Assembly (NCBI RefSeq): GCF_000004825.1
Contig: NW_008805073.1
Location: forward strand, 434,001 to 498,000
Length of the DNA: 64,000 bases
Direction of reading: 5' to 3'
From: Heterostelium album PN500
Lineage: Eukaryota > Evosea > Eumycetozoa > Acytosteliales > Acytosteliaceae
The position numbers and the translations under genes were made by a program. Below, in pieces: positions 10,855-22,789 of this stretch (positions within the stretch are counted from its first letter, which is position 1; every line of letters begins with the position of its first letter). Below the pieces are notes generated by a model. The model worked only from the letters and a program-made list of their open reading frames with translations, had not been told where the DNA came from and did not search any database.

Positions 10855-11794
10855 CACTTGTATCATATATGATTATAACAATCCAACTTGTAGCAATAGT
10901 AGTAGTATTAGTAGTAGTAGTCCAGTAAAAATATCGCCAATCTTTTTGTTTTTTTTTTTCCCAATCCAAACCAACAACAACAATCCAAACACCCACACAC
11001 ACATATGGTGCTTTGCTTTGCCTCAAAAAATCAATCAATCAATCAATCAATCAACTAAAATCAAATCCAATTTCACATAGGAATTCATTATTATTAACTA
11101 AAAACAAATACTAATTTAAATTCTTTCCCATTCATAACATTAAAATAAAAAAGAAAACTTTTTTTCATTTATCTATCTTTATGTTTTTTTATTTTTTTTT
11201 TTGACCACTCGCTTCGCTTCATAAATTAATTAAATTGAATTTTATTTTGTTTTTTGTTTATTTTTTGTTAAAATTATTTTTGCATAGCGAAAAAAAAACT
11301 ACGATCAACAATCGTTTCTTTCGACAAAAAAACTTTTATTTTATTTTATTTTTATTTTCTCATCTTCTTATATATATAAATATTTTGGTGTGCTTGAAGA
11401 GTTATCTTTTTTTAACTTCTTGCCTAAACTTTTATTTTATTATATAATAGTAATAATAATAATAATAAATCACAACATTCAATATTAGTTAACTATTTCA
11501 ATAGCTCTATTAATTTTTATTTTATAAAAATAATAATAAAACAGTTTTTCGTTTTATTTTTATAAAAAACAAAAAAATTAGCATTTGGAATTGATTTTTA
11601 TATCACTATTTGTTATTTTTCGAAACTTTATCTTTTTTAACAACATACTTTAGTATACGTATTATTATTTAATAATCAAAAAAAAAAAAAGATTATTATT
11701 TAAAAAAACCGACTTTTTCAAATCGATCAAAGTAAACAGAGATTACTTCGTTTTTTTTCACATACACACAATATAAACAAAACACAACAACACA
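10855..11794. other. AT-rich intergenic region
   Basis: 940 bp including an AATC tandem run at about 11029..11052, poly-T tracts and AAT repeats. No coding signal was seen. It separates two plus-strand genes and should hold the NOG1 promoter and the CACA-rich leader just before 11795. Confidence 0.55.
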
Positions 11795-13919
11795 ATGGTA
11801 TTATATAATTTCAAAAAGATTCAAGTTGTACCAACTTCAAAAGATTTCGTCGATATCGTTTTGTCCAAGACACAGAGAAAGACACCCACAGAAATTCACA
11901 AGCAATATGCAATCTCTAGAATCCGTAGTTTCTACATGCGTAAAGTTAAATACACTCAACAATCATATCACGATAAGTTATCTCAAATCATTCAAGATTT
12001 CCCATTGTTAGACGTAAGTTTTCAAATACACAAACACACACTCGAGTGTTTTTTATCTCTTTTAAAAAACAAAAAATATTAATTTTTTTTTTACAATTAT
12101 TATTTTATTTTTTTAAAAAAATTAGGATATACATCCATTTTATTCGGATTTAATTAATGTTCTTTACGATAAAGATCATTACAAGTTGGCTTTGGGTCAG
12201 TTGAATACCGCTAGAAATTTAATTGATAATTTGTCAAAGGACTATTTGAGATTGTTGAAATATGGTGATTCTTTGTATCGTTGCAAACAGTTGAAGCGTG
12301 CGGCACTCGGTCGTATGTGTACATTGATGTTGAAGCAGAACAGCAGTTTGCTCTATCTCGAACAGGTCCGTCAGCATCTTGCACGTCTGCCATCGATCGA
12401 TCCAAACACACGTACTCTCTTGCTGTGCGGTTACCCCAACGTCGGAAAGTCGTCGTTCATGAACAAGCTCACTCGTGCCAACGTCGACGTACAGCCATAC
12501 GCTTTCACCACCAAGTCACTGTTTGTCGGTCACACCGACTACAAGTACTCGGTGTGGCAGGTCATCGATACCCCGGGAATCTTGGACCATCCACTCGAGG
12601 AGCGTAACACCATCGAAATGCAGTCGGTCACTGCACTGGCACATCTCCACTCTGCCGTCTTGTATATCATCGATATTTCCGAGCGTTGCGGTTACACCAT
12701 CAAGCAGCAGGTCGACCTTTTCTTCTCGATTAAAGCACTGTTTTTGAACAAACCACTGCTCATTCTCATCAACAAGATCGACGTACGCAAGCCAGAGGAA
12801 GTGCCAGCCGATGACTGGGCATTGATTCAATCGCTGGCCGATCCAGCTCGTGGTGGAATCGGTGGAACCAAAATCCTACCGATGTCGACTCTCACCGAGG
12901 AGGGTGTCGCCAACGTCAAGGACGTCGCCTGCACCACCCTGCTAGAGGAGCGTGTCGAGAAGAAGATGAAGAGCGCCAAAATCCAGAAGGATATGCACTT
13001 GCTCCATCTCGCCATGCCCGTGGCCAGAGACAACAAGAAGCGTCCATCTTTTATTCCACCAAGCGTGTTGGCTGCACGTGCCGCCGCCGAAGCCAACCAA
13101 GACGAAGACGAAAAGAAGTTCAAACTCACACCCGCACAAATGGAGTCATTGCAAGAGGAGGAAGACGACATCAAATATCAACAGGGTATTCTTCCAATCT
13201 ACGATGTCAACGAATGGAAGCGTAAGTACTTGCTCAGAGACGACTCGTGGAAGTTCGACATCATCCCCGAAATCATGGACGGCAAGAATATCGCCGATTT
13301 CGTCGACCCCGACATCCTTGAGCGTCTCGAAGAGTTGGAGCGTGAGGAAGACGCACTTCTCGAGCAACTCAAGAACAATATGGAGGAGGACGAGTCCGAC
13401 TTGGACGAAGAGAATCTCGAACTCTACGACGAAATTCAAGAGCAAAAGCACGCCAATCGTGTCAACCACGAGATCAACGACTCCAGCAAGCCAAAACTGC
13501 CCAAACACCATCTCGGAATCAACACTACCGACATGTCCAGAAACCTCAGAAGAATGGGTGTCGACCAAGAGGAAGCCGACGACATTATCGACGACGTCCG
13601 TTCGCGTTCCCGTTCCAAGTCGCGTACCGGTAGAAAGAGAGATCGTTCCGAGGAGCGTGAAGCATCGCAATCCGGAGAGCGTGGTATCTCACTCAATCGT
13701 TCACAATCACGTTCACGTTCCAAGACTCCTGCACCAGTGCCCGGAGAAGGTTACCGTGATTTGGCTCACAAACTGCTGGCTGAGAAACTGAATAAAGATT
13801 CCAGAAGAAAACGTAACAAACTCGGATACAAGGGTGAAGGTGATCATCATATTCCAAATGAAATGCCTAAACATTTGTTTGCCGGAAAGAGAAAGGCTGG
13901 TAAGACCGATAGAAGATAA
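11795..13919 (+). CDS. Nucleolar GTP-binding protein 1 (NOG1/GTPBP4)
   Basis: Exons 11795..12013 and 12126..13919 (intron 12014..12125, phase 0) give 670 residues, close to the usual length (647 in yeast). The protein has the NOG1 N-terminal helical region, an Obg-type G domain with G1 [10 protein letters not shown]3 DTPG and G4 NKID, and a charged C-terminal NOG1C region with [10 protein letters not shown]-type Arg/Ser repeats and a basic nucleolar-type tail. NOG1 binds pre-60S ribosomal particles and is released late in maturation. The start Met opens [13 protein letters not shown], the conserved NOG1 N-terminus. The leader before the ATG is rich in ACA, typical of highly expressed dictyostelid genes. 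Call is secure. Confidence 0.96.
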
Positions 13920-15077
13920 TATTATTATTGTTATTTTTATATAATTTAAATAAACCCTTTTTTAAAAAAAAATAAAAAATAAAATATATTTATAAACAAA
14001 AAACAGAAAAAGATCTATATATTTGAAATACCTTTATAAGTTAATGCAATAAAACTACTAAGGGATCATAGTTGTTTAATCAGGTTAATGATAATATGCT
14101 TATTGGTGAATATTCACCAATCAATCAATTCATAATTATTATTTGCTTATAAAGTAAATATAGCGAAAAGTATGCTTTGATAGGTGTTATCTGTAGCCAA
14201 GATTATTGAACATGTAAGAAATTTATGAATAAAAAATTTTCGACACTACTTTGAATGTTAACATTGACATATCACTTATTTCAGGAATGATTAATAATAA
14301 TAAATTTGATTGTGTATTTGACACCAAAAAATAATCAAACCAAGAAATCTTTTATGCATGGTCTGGTGAATCAGCAAAAAACAAAAAAAACAAATTTTAT
14401 CTCGTGAAGGAAAAGTGAATGGGGATGTCATTCTTAACTAATGAGGAGAAGTATTTTTTTATTTTTGTTTTTTTTAATAAAATTTTCACACTAACCTCAA
14501 CTCCTTTTTCTCCATTTTTTTTATTTTTTATTATTTTTTTCAAACAAAAACAACGATTGAAATTTATTTATTTATTTAAACTATTTTTTTTCCAATTATA
14601 TAATATATAATAATACTATATGAAGTAATTCATATTCTCTGAGTGCACTGCCTGATTAAAAATAGCAAAAAAAACAAACAACAGTTGCAAGTTTGATTTT
14701 GATTATTACCCAAACCAAAAATCAGTTTCAAAATCTTAAAAAAAAAAAGGCAAAAGACAAAACATAATCAAATACCATTTGCATAAAAGAAAGAAAGAAC
14801 AATTAGATTAGTTAGCTGCAAACTAAATAGAATCAGTCAGAGTCAATAATAATAATAATAATAATAATAATAATCATAACTTAATTATATATAATACATA
14901 TATCATTGTAATACTACTTAAAGACAATAATAATAATAATAATTATAACAGTATATAGCATAGTTTCATAGTGTTTTGTTTTAAGTTTTTTATTTATTTT
15001 ATTTATATATTATTAAGTATCTATATTTTATATCAACTCGAGGAAAGAATGATTGATTAGAATTATAACAAAGTAGT

Positions 15078-15109
<32 letters not shown>

Positions 15110-15519
15110 CAACAATAACACACTGAACAGTAATACACTCAGCAACACTCATCACCTTCAACAATTACATTTATTTTTTATATTACACACTTCACTTTCT
15201 TTTCCCACTTGATATATAATTAATTTATTCCCAGGCAAATTTAAAAAACACACACTCTACGTTTACACACAATATATACTTTTTATCTCAACCACACACT
15301 CTCTCTCATTACACACTAAAAAGTCAACAAATCAAAACAAAACAAATCAACAAATCAATTCCTAAAATTAAATAAAAAAGTTAATTTAATTATTTTCTTT
15401 TTTACTTTTTTCTTTTATCTTTATTTTCATTACTCTTTTTTTCCCTTTTTGGACGACCCCAAAAGATAGATAGATCATTGTTTGGAGCATTTTTGGCGAC
15501 AGCAACATCAACTCTCACA
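13920..15519. other. Long AT-rich intergenic region and leader of the kinase gene
   Basis: 1.6 kb with no gene. Contents: a perfect 18-bp palindrome TTGGTGAATATTCACCAA at 14102..14119; AAT microsatellites at about 14847..14872 and 14925..14943; CAA-type repeats at 15079..15110; and a CACACA/CTCTCT-rich stretch at 15240..15330. The last 500 bp probably hold the promoter and leader of the 15520 gene. Confidence 0.5.
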
Positions 15520-17728
15520 ATGTCAAACAGTACGGGTTGTGATGGTGGATGTTCATTCTGTCAGTCGATTCTCACAAAGAGTTTCAGTTTTGTCGACGAT
15601 GGAACCTCCATTGTCTTTAATGTTGTGATCGATGCGATTGCCGTCGGATACATATTCTCAGCACTCTACCTGCTCTTTAGAATACAGCGATCCTACACCT
15701 ATCTACAGCAATCGTCGACACAACTCAACAGCAGTGGATCGACCATTCCAATGCGCACAATGAATGGTGACAAGAAACAACTTCAACAGTCTGGCGACGG
15801 CAACAACCAATATGTAGCAATCAACATGTCGAGCGAATCGCAGCTGCTCTTTGACAAAAACATGCGAATCACCATCAATCAACCGAAAATCATTGGATCC
15901 ACCTATTTCCGACATCTCCTCTTTGTCATTATCTGGCTGTCGGTGATGGGACTCATTCTGATGTTGATGCCACCATGGTCCGGCATTCTATATCCCACGC
16001 TCATCATTGTCGTTGGCAGCGGACAGATCATCACTGACAACTGGATACTCGTTTTCCTAAGTGGCAAAGGCGACGATAAGTTTGCCTCGAGATGTGCGTT
16101 CTTCCTGTGCACCCTGTTGTATTTGATCATCACCTCGACATCACTGGCATCGACTCTGGACAGTCCGTTATGTACTTCGCCACAGCAGTGTCAGTTGTTC
16201 CTCTTCCAGGATCCCTACACCCGACTTGGAATGCATGCAGTCTATACAGTCGTCTACGGAGTATTACTGTTCCTCTCGGTAAGAGGAAAAATGATACGTC
16301 CCACCGCCAGAATATGGATTACATTCCTACTCATTGAATATTTTATTTCATCACTCGGATCCTTCTTGAAGATTTTACACGTCGATTTTTCAGATTGGTA
16401 AATAATATTCATTTATAACCACACAACAAATTAAGTAAACTAAACTAATCAATTCTATATCAAATTATAGTTTACTAAGTTTATCATCGATTACATATGC
16501 ATTCCTTTATGGACCATTATTGTTTAGAACCTGTGGAAATGATACAAATCTATTAAGAGCAAGAAGTGAATTTGAACCACTTTTAAATAATTTCCGTATG
16601 TTGTCCTTTGTTTTTGTTTTTGTTTTGTTGAAAATCTAATTATTAATATATTTGATTTATTTAAATGTGATAACAGAGGAATATCAGAATTTGTTTGGAG
16701 GAGAATCAATTACATCTAGCGATGGAACCAATGCATTACAATTGGCTGCATTCAATATCAAATATTCAGAGTTTAAATTTGGCGAGGTTATTGGAGGTGG
16801 ATATTTTGGTGAGGTTAAAAAGGCAATTTGGAAAGGTGCATTGGTTGCCGTAAAGGTACTGCATCGAAACTCCTATAGGAATACCGACAATATCGAGGAC
16901 AATGTATTCTTCAAGGAGGTGGCGATCCTCAGTATCCTCCGTCATCCAAATGTCTTGCAGTTCCTCGGTGTCTGTGCCGAGCAAGATAAAAACTGTATAG
17001 TAACAGAGTACATGGGTGGTGGAAGTTTGGATCGACTGATATCCGATCGTTACTTCCTCTTTTTGAATCATCCAGAGTTTGCCTGGCGTATCGCTCTCGA
17101 CATTGCCAAAGGAATGTTTTATCTACACGACTGGAAACCCAATCCTATCTTGCATCGTGATCTTTCCACCAAGAATATTTTGCTGGACGAGACTTTTTCG
17201 CTGGCGAAAGTTGCCGACTTTGGTTTGTCGCGTGAACAAGGTTTCGAGATGACTGCATCCGTCGGCTACCTGCCTTTCCAAGCACCGGAAGTCTTTATAG
17301 GCGAGCTCTACACTCCCAAAGCCGATGTCTATTCCTTTGGTATTTTGCTGTGGTGTATTGTTTCGGGTGAGCAGCCAACCGGCGAATTGCCACCTTTGAA
17401 AATGGCACATATGGCTGCCTACGAGAATTATCGTCCGCCACTACCTGATCTCAAGATTCAGATGTGGCAACCACTGGTCAATTTGATACAGATGTGTTGG
17501 AAGCCAAATCCAGAGGAGCGTCCAACCTTTGCATTCGTACTGGATTTCCTCGAGGCCAACATGCCAGCGGAAGCCAGCACATTCTTCCAGCGAACAACTC
17601 TCACCACGACCAATGGAAACTCCACCAGATCGGCATCACTCGCCATGAGCGTTGCTCTAGACACCACCTCATCGTCCGACGACGATGACATATTTAACAG
17701 AAACGAATTCCACTATATAGGTGACTAA
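15520..17728 (+). CDS. Seven-helix membrane protein fused to TKL-type protein kinase
   Basis: Exons 15520..16397, 16471..16595 and 16677..17728 give 684 residues with consistent phases. Seven hydrophobic segments (about 35-55, 131-151, 155-181, 192-212, 236-254, 263-284 and 293-311) precede a kinase domain (about 369-627). The kinase has a Gly-rich loop IGGGYFGEV, K394 in VAVK, E415, HRDLSTKN with D496, DFG at 515-517 and an APE-like APEV. HRDLSTKN and VADFGLSR place it in the tyrosine-kinase-like group, which is expanded in dictyostelids. The Cys-rich N-terminus (CDGGCSFC) is predicted to face outside, the kinase inside. The C-terminal tail has an acidic Ser/Asp patch. ATG 15520 is chosen because the longer frame upstream begins with TTG. 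A sensor passing an external signal straight to a kinase is inferred; the ligand is unknown. Confidence 0.85.
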
Positions 17729-19159
17729 ATTCTCACGACCACCCGCTAAATTTAAAACCAATCAAAAAGGAATTGGAATCTTTTTTTAGTCAAATTCAAA
17801 CTTAATAGAAAAAAAAACAAAAGACAAATCGATTTTGTTTTGTTTTATATATTATATACATTTACACATAAACAACATATATATATTTTTTTTGTTTATA
17901 CTCCCCCTTTTTCTTTTTTTCCAGCCAACCAACCAACCTATCAATCTATCAAATCTCAATATATTACCCAATCTGTAAAAATAATGTAAGTAAATTACAA
18001 TCATTGATTAACTTTTCTCACATATAATCTAACCAAATTTCTATAGAAATATTTTATAAAATATTTAGAATTATTAAAAGAAATGTTTAATTCAGTTATT
18101 ACTTATTAGCCAGTTTGAAAAAAAACATTGGAAACCACACCTAGGTGACCATTTCTTTGAAAAACAAAACTCATCCATCTTTGTGTTGTTCGGGTGAAAT
18201 CAAACACACAACAAATTTTTTCAATAAACAATCATTTATTTAAATATCTTCAATGTTATGTTTTAATTAATTTTTATAATTTTTAATATTTGTGTGACCT
18301 TAATCAATAAAATCTTTTTTTTTTATCTTTTTTTTTTTTGGTTTTTTTTTTGACCATCATCGAAAATTTCCTCTTCTTTTTCAGATCTAAATTTCAGATT
18401 TTGTCAAAAATAAAAAAACTTTAGTAAACGAACAAACATCAGAAAACTTTACTTTTAATATAAATAATAAAATACTAATTAATTGTACTAAAATATATTA
18501 GATATACCAATTATAATATCTTAATATGAAAATGATCTGATAAAGTAAGATTTGTAGTGGTTTTGAATTAATCAAATTTAATTTTTTAATATTCAACCAA
18601 TTTTGTTTGTTTGAATTTTCTATCTTTTTAATATCATCAATTTCGATTCTCATACCCAATGTCAACTTTTGTTTCTCTAAACCATCTGTTCACTACCACT
18701 TCTGGTATTACCCACCCCTTCCATATGGAATCAGTCAAGTCAATCCAATTTTAATTATTTATAAAAAAAATAATAATAATTTTGACACACACGATTTTTG
18801 TTTTTATAAATTATTATTATTTTGTGTGAAAAAAATGAAAAAACCCAACCCACTTAATATGGGAATGGGTAATTATGTAAAGAATTTTTCAAATTTTTAC
18901 ATGAATCTTCTTGTTCATATCATCTACTCACTCAACCCACACAGCCGAAAGCCATATTCACCCAATTTTTTGTCGATTATAAATAACAAAAAAAAATGAA
19001 AAAAAAAAACAAACATTATTCAAAATAATAAAAAAATCAATTTTCTAACAAGCCAGCTATTTTATTCAAAAAGATTGAATATTCATATCATTTTCACTCA
19101 AACCAAACAAGAAATTATCTTTTTTCTTAATATATTTATACATATAAATCTAATATAAA
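17729..19159. other. AT-rich intergenic region
   Basis: 1.4 kb between the kinase gene and cofilin. A long plus-strand open frame at 18607..18999 lacks an ATG near its start and has noise-like composition, so it is not called. Poly-T tracts at 18315..18352. The final 100 bp before 19160 are cofilin leader or promoter. Confidence 0.5.
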
Positions 19160-19886
19160 ATGGTAATATATTCCCACTCTTTTTCTCTAGCAAATAACAA
19201 ACCATCATCAACAACACCAACAACGACAATAATTGACAAACGAACGACAAAGAAAAACGACCACAACAACTAAGAGTTCAATAAGTAGTCTTAACCAGTA
19301 CTTGTACAAAAGTTTATAGTGTTGTTGTGGTATTTTCAAAACATTGGTCGGCGGGTGACGAAAAACATTGTGTTGAGAAGATGAATAATTGTTATTGCTA
19401 TTTTGTTTTTACCAATCAATATACATATATTAACATAATTATAATTATCATTTTTTTTTTCAAACAATTTTCTAGTCATCCGGTGTACAAACAGATCAAG
19501 AATGCGTCAGCAAGTTCAACGAATTGAAGTTGGGTCGTAAATACACTGCTATTTTCTACAAGATGAACGACACCAACACACAAATCGTCGTCGAGAAGAC
19601 CCTCCCAGCCGGAACTCCATTCTCTGAGATCTTGACTGGTTTCCCACCAAAGGAATGCAGATACGTCGTTGTCGATTACGGTTACAATGAAGAAGGAGCC
19701 AACAAGAATAGAATTTGCTTCGTTGTTTGGTGTCCAGATACCGCCCCAATCAAGGGTAAGATGCTTTACACCTCCTCAAAGGACTCCCTCCGTAAGGCTT
19801 TGGTCGGTATCCAAGTTGAAATCCAAGGTACTGATGCTTCTGAAGTTCAAGAGTCTGAATTCTTGGCCAAGTGCACCAAGATCTAA
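19160..19886 (+). CDS. cofA: Cofilin / ADF actin-severing protein
   Basis: Exon 1 is only the ATG (19160..19162). After a 313-bp intron (19163..19475, GTAATA to TTCTAG) exon 2 (19476..19886) supplies SSGVQTDQECV onward, for 137 residues, the length of D. discoideum cofilin as I recall it. An ADF-H domain fills the protein: LKLGRKYTAIFYKM, ECRYVVVDYGY, FVVWCPDTA, KMLYTSSKDSLRKA (the actin-binding long helix) and GIQVEIQGTDASE. Cofilin severs and depolymerises ADP-actin filaments in the cytoplasm and drives cortical turnover. The Ser after Met1 is the conserved regulatory region. The intron directly after the initiator ATG matches my recollection of cofilin genes in this group. Very strongly biased codons fit high expression. 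Confidence 0.95.
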
Positions 19887-19915
19887 AAAAATAAGAAAAT
19901 CAAAAAAATCTCTAG

Positions 19916-20010
19916 TATATTTCTTAAACTAATGTTAATATAGTTCTCCTCCACTTTTTTTAAAATATATTAGTATAATAAATACTTTTTAATAAAAGTT
20001 TGTTATGTAA
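19916..20010 (+). repeat. 95-bp perfect direct repeat, copy 1 (cofilin 3' flank)
   Basis: Beginning 30 bp after the cofilin stop, these 95 bp recur base for base at 25056..25150, and the next 30 or so bp are similar with small indels. This copy lies where the cofilin 3' UTR and poly(A) signals (AATAAA near 19978) should be, so it is probably the source. The repeats bracket 5.0 kb holding the recombinase-like gene and decayed fragments. Confidence 0.85.
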
Positions 20011-20243
20011 CAATAATATAAACAAAAATCAAATATATTTATCTTAGTATCCTATTCAATCTCCTCAAAACCCAGTTGAGTTCTCCCCGCTCTGATTCTG
20101 CAGATACAGAGAGATGGAGAGATCAGAGAAAAACTGATGCTGCTGGAAGAGACAGAGAGATTGAGAAAGACCAGATAGAGATCAAATTAGATAGATCTAA
20201 TGTCTAATGAAACTATTCACAATCAAAAAAATATTAATCAAAA
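20011..20243. other. Spacer between cofilin 3' flank and recombinase-like gene
   Basis: 233 bp. Unlike other spacers here it has a purine-rich, less AT-biased block at about 20090..20170 with repeated GAGAGA/GATAGAG motifs. No gene recognised. Confidence 0.4.
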
Positions 20244-22789
20244 TTATTCTTTATTTGTATTATTTAAAGTTGATCTTCTCAGTCTTCTCATTCTATATTC
20301 TGCTACGTGCATGATACATCTTGAAGTACTGTCGGAATATTCTAAGATCAATGAATTACATTTCATATTACCTTCTTGATGAATACATCTTTCAGATTTA
20401 AAAAGATCAGACTCTGGATCTTCACCAGCTTCCAATGCACACTCTGCACTGCAATAGTCACCCCACTTCTTGGATGGACAGCTACTCATATAGACAAGTT
20501 TCTTTGTGCATATCACACAGTTCTTACTCTGAGGTGGCAGTCTTCTAGCAGGTTCACTCATACTGATTTCATCTGGATTTGGTGCTGCAAAGTCATCATC
20601 GTATTCTTTGGTAGGATCGAATCTCTCAATACGATGTAGAGCTTGAATTCTATAATAAATAAATTAAATCAATAAAATAAATTAAATAAAATAAAATAAA
20701 TAAAATAAATAAATTAATACATACTCATTTACAAGCTTCTTATGCTCTGGCTTTGTAGTTGAACTTGAAGTTGGATTCAGAGTTTCGTTGTGAAAAACCG
20801 TTGTAAGACACGCCATCCCAACAGATTTCCGATGAGGTTCATAGCAGGAGCAACATTTCCAGCAGTTATCCAGTTGTTAATTTCGATACCATAGAGTTGC
20901 TTCAGTTGAATGATGATACTAGACTTTGATATGATGGCATTCTCTTGAACTTGGTTCTCTTCTTGATCATCGTGAGCATCATACTCATCGACATCCATAT
21001 CATTGTCATCTTCTTGATCTTCATTACTGATATCAGTTTCCATACCAATTCCATCCTCTTCTTGATCTTCATTACTGCTATCAGTTTCCATGCCAATCCC
21101 ATCGTCTTCTTGATCATCATGAACATCAGACTCATCATACTCATCGGCAGAAAGCAGAGTTTGTTCAATGCAAGATTGTTCTGCTATTCCCTCCTTACAA
21201 GTACATTGTAGAGAATAAAGACCATTTGGGTGACACTCTGATGCAGAACAATCTTGCATTGAACAAACTCTGCTTTCTCAAGAATACCTGGAATAAGTCT
21301 TTCATCTCGTATCATACGATCCATACCAGTTGCAACCAATATCCAATTCTTGAGTTTTCTACGACCAGTTCCTTGATTGTTATTGTTATTTGTATCAATT
21401 TCTTCTTCCTCCACCTCCTCTTCTTTAATATCATCATTGAAATCTTGCAAAATAATTGGTTGATTTGTATCATCATCATCCAGTGATGCAAAATACTTAG
21501 AGAACTTGGTGAGAGATTTCATAATAATAGTATCATCTAAAATAAATAAATAATTAATATTTGATAAATTAATATACAAATTATTCCTTTAACTTACTAT
21601 TCGCATTCCGACAAACTACATTTGTTGGTCTGGAACGTCCATTCAATTGGTAGTTGGTTTGAGGAGGTACCTCTTGAGTATCATCTTCTTCATCTATCAC
21701 TTCTTCCAGTTGTTCAATGGTTTCTTGATTTGATGGTCGGAGAGGATTGGCTGACTGGCAAAAACAAACGCAGGAATGTGGAGCGTCAGGAAAACAACTC
21801 TGACCAATGGAAACCTGACAATTGATTGATTCACCTTTGACTCGGTCATCATATGGAGGTGAGGTTCTAGAGAAGCATACTACATTATTGATCGTTCCAA
21901 AACTCTCTGAAATAAACTGCATCATATTGTAGTTGGGGTGAACCGTAGATTTCCAGTGGTGCATAGTATGATCTCTCTTTGAATAGACACCATGGGCGTT
22001 TGAGAATTGATAATAGAGATCTGCTGTATCTCTAATATCTTCCAAGAAATCGTTGAATAGAATATTCTCTTGGAAACCATAGGTAGGAAGTCCTTTATCA
22101 TTTTCTTGACCGGTTGGTTTCATTTCAAATACTCTTTGAAGACCAAAATCAATGATAAATGATCCACCTTGAACTCTTCTATTTGATAGTTTCTCAATAT
22201 ACAATATGATGCCAAGAGATTCGAAATGATTGAACAGATAATGTATTTCATGATAGTGTCTTGAAAGCCTGTCTAATCCAGAAATGATTACCAAATCTCT
22301 GAATTCCAATTCAGCTATCATAATTTCCATCTGCTGTCTGAATGCTATTGGATACCAATAGGTTGAAATGATTTCAATTATCCAATGTAATTGATAATCT
22401 TCAATCATCAAGGTTGAGGTTGGTAAGTTGTTGGCAGAGTTGTTATCAGTCAACTTGATAGTTGAAGCCAATAGATAGTTTATGTGTGCCAAAAGGGTTT
22501 GATACGATTGAATGCCAGTACCTGAGCTTTCTCTTGCAAAAATCCAAATGTTCTCGGTTGGGTGGACGATATCAAGCTGAGATCTGATATCATCTGGACT
22601 AGTGAGATTATCAAAGATTTGAACATTCTTGGCTTTCTTTCGTATTTTCTGAATCTGAAGTATACTTTTTTCCTTCTTGATTTCATCGAGCAATCCACTA
22701 AAAATGGTGTTCAATTTAGTTATATTTGAGAGAGTCTTGTGTGCATAAACACGTTGATTAAAGTTCTTCATGTGAGCAGATATATCCAT
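20244..22789 (-). CDS. Serine recombinase-like gene with acidic and zinc-finger-like C-terminal exons (frame interrupted downstream)
   Basis: Exon 1 (21598..22789) encodes an N-terminal helical stretch, then a resolvase-type catalytic domain: IWIFARESSG (R86, S88), R151, and DRLSR (D173, R174, R177). R151 to D173 spans 22 residues, the same spacing as R45-D67 of gamma-delta resolvase, and GLDRLSRHYHEIHYLFNHF fits the following helix. About 28 extra residues lie between the Ser and R151. Exon 2 (21288..21536) is acidic and basic, ending near an RDERLIP segment. Exon 3 (21237 down to about 20877) carries repeats such as DGIGMETD. The last exons (20726-20876 region and 20244..20649) hold clustered Cys (NCWKCCSC, CVIC, DYCSAEC). 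Exon 3 and the zinc-finger exons are in different frames near 20877, and I see no clean intron there: sequence error, decay or two genes. Serine recombinases cut and rejoin DNA; the substrate here is unknown. Confidence 0.6.
21149..21184 (+). repeat. 36-bp perfect inverted repeat, left arm
   Basis: The arm pairs base for base with 21243..21278 across a 58-bp spacer, inside the recombinase-like gene. It lies in coding sequence of exon 3. Confidence 0.85.
21243..21278 (-). repeat. 36-bp perfect inverted repeat, right arm
   Basis: Reverse complement of 21149..21184. In my model this arm falls within a 50-bp intron (21238..21287, GTATTC to ATCAG) whose removal restores the reading frame from exon 2 to exon 3. 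Confidence 0.8.

Noticed and set aside
13146-13670. 174-codon minus-strand frame inside NOG1
   Set aside because: Antisense shadow of the NOG1 coding sequence with a typical mirror composition.
18607-18999. Plus-strand frame of 130 codons downstream of the kinase gene
   Set aside because: It starts at a TTG, has no ATG near its start, and its Phe/Ile/Asn-rich translation tracks A/T homopolymers; no splice partner seen.
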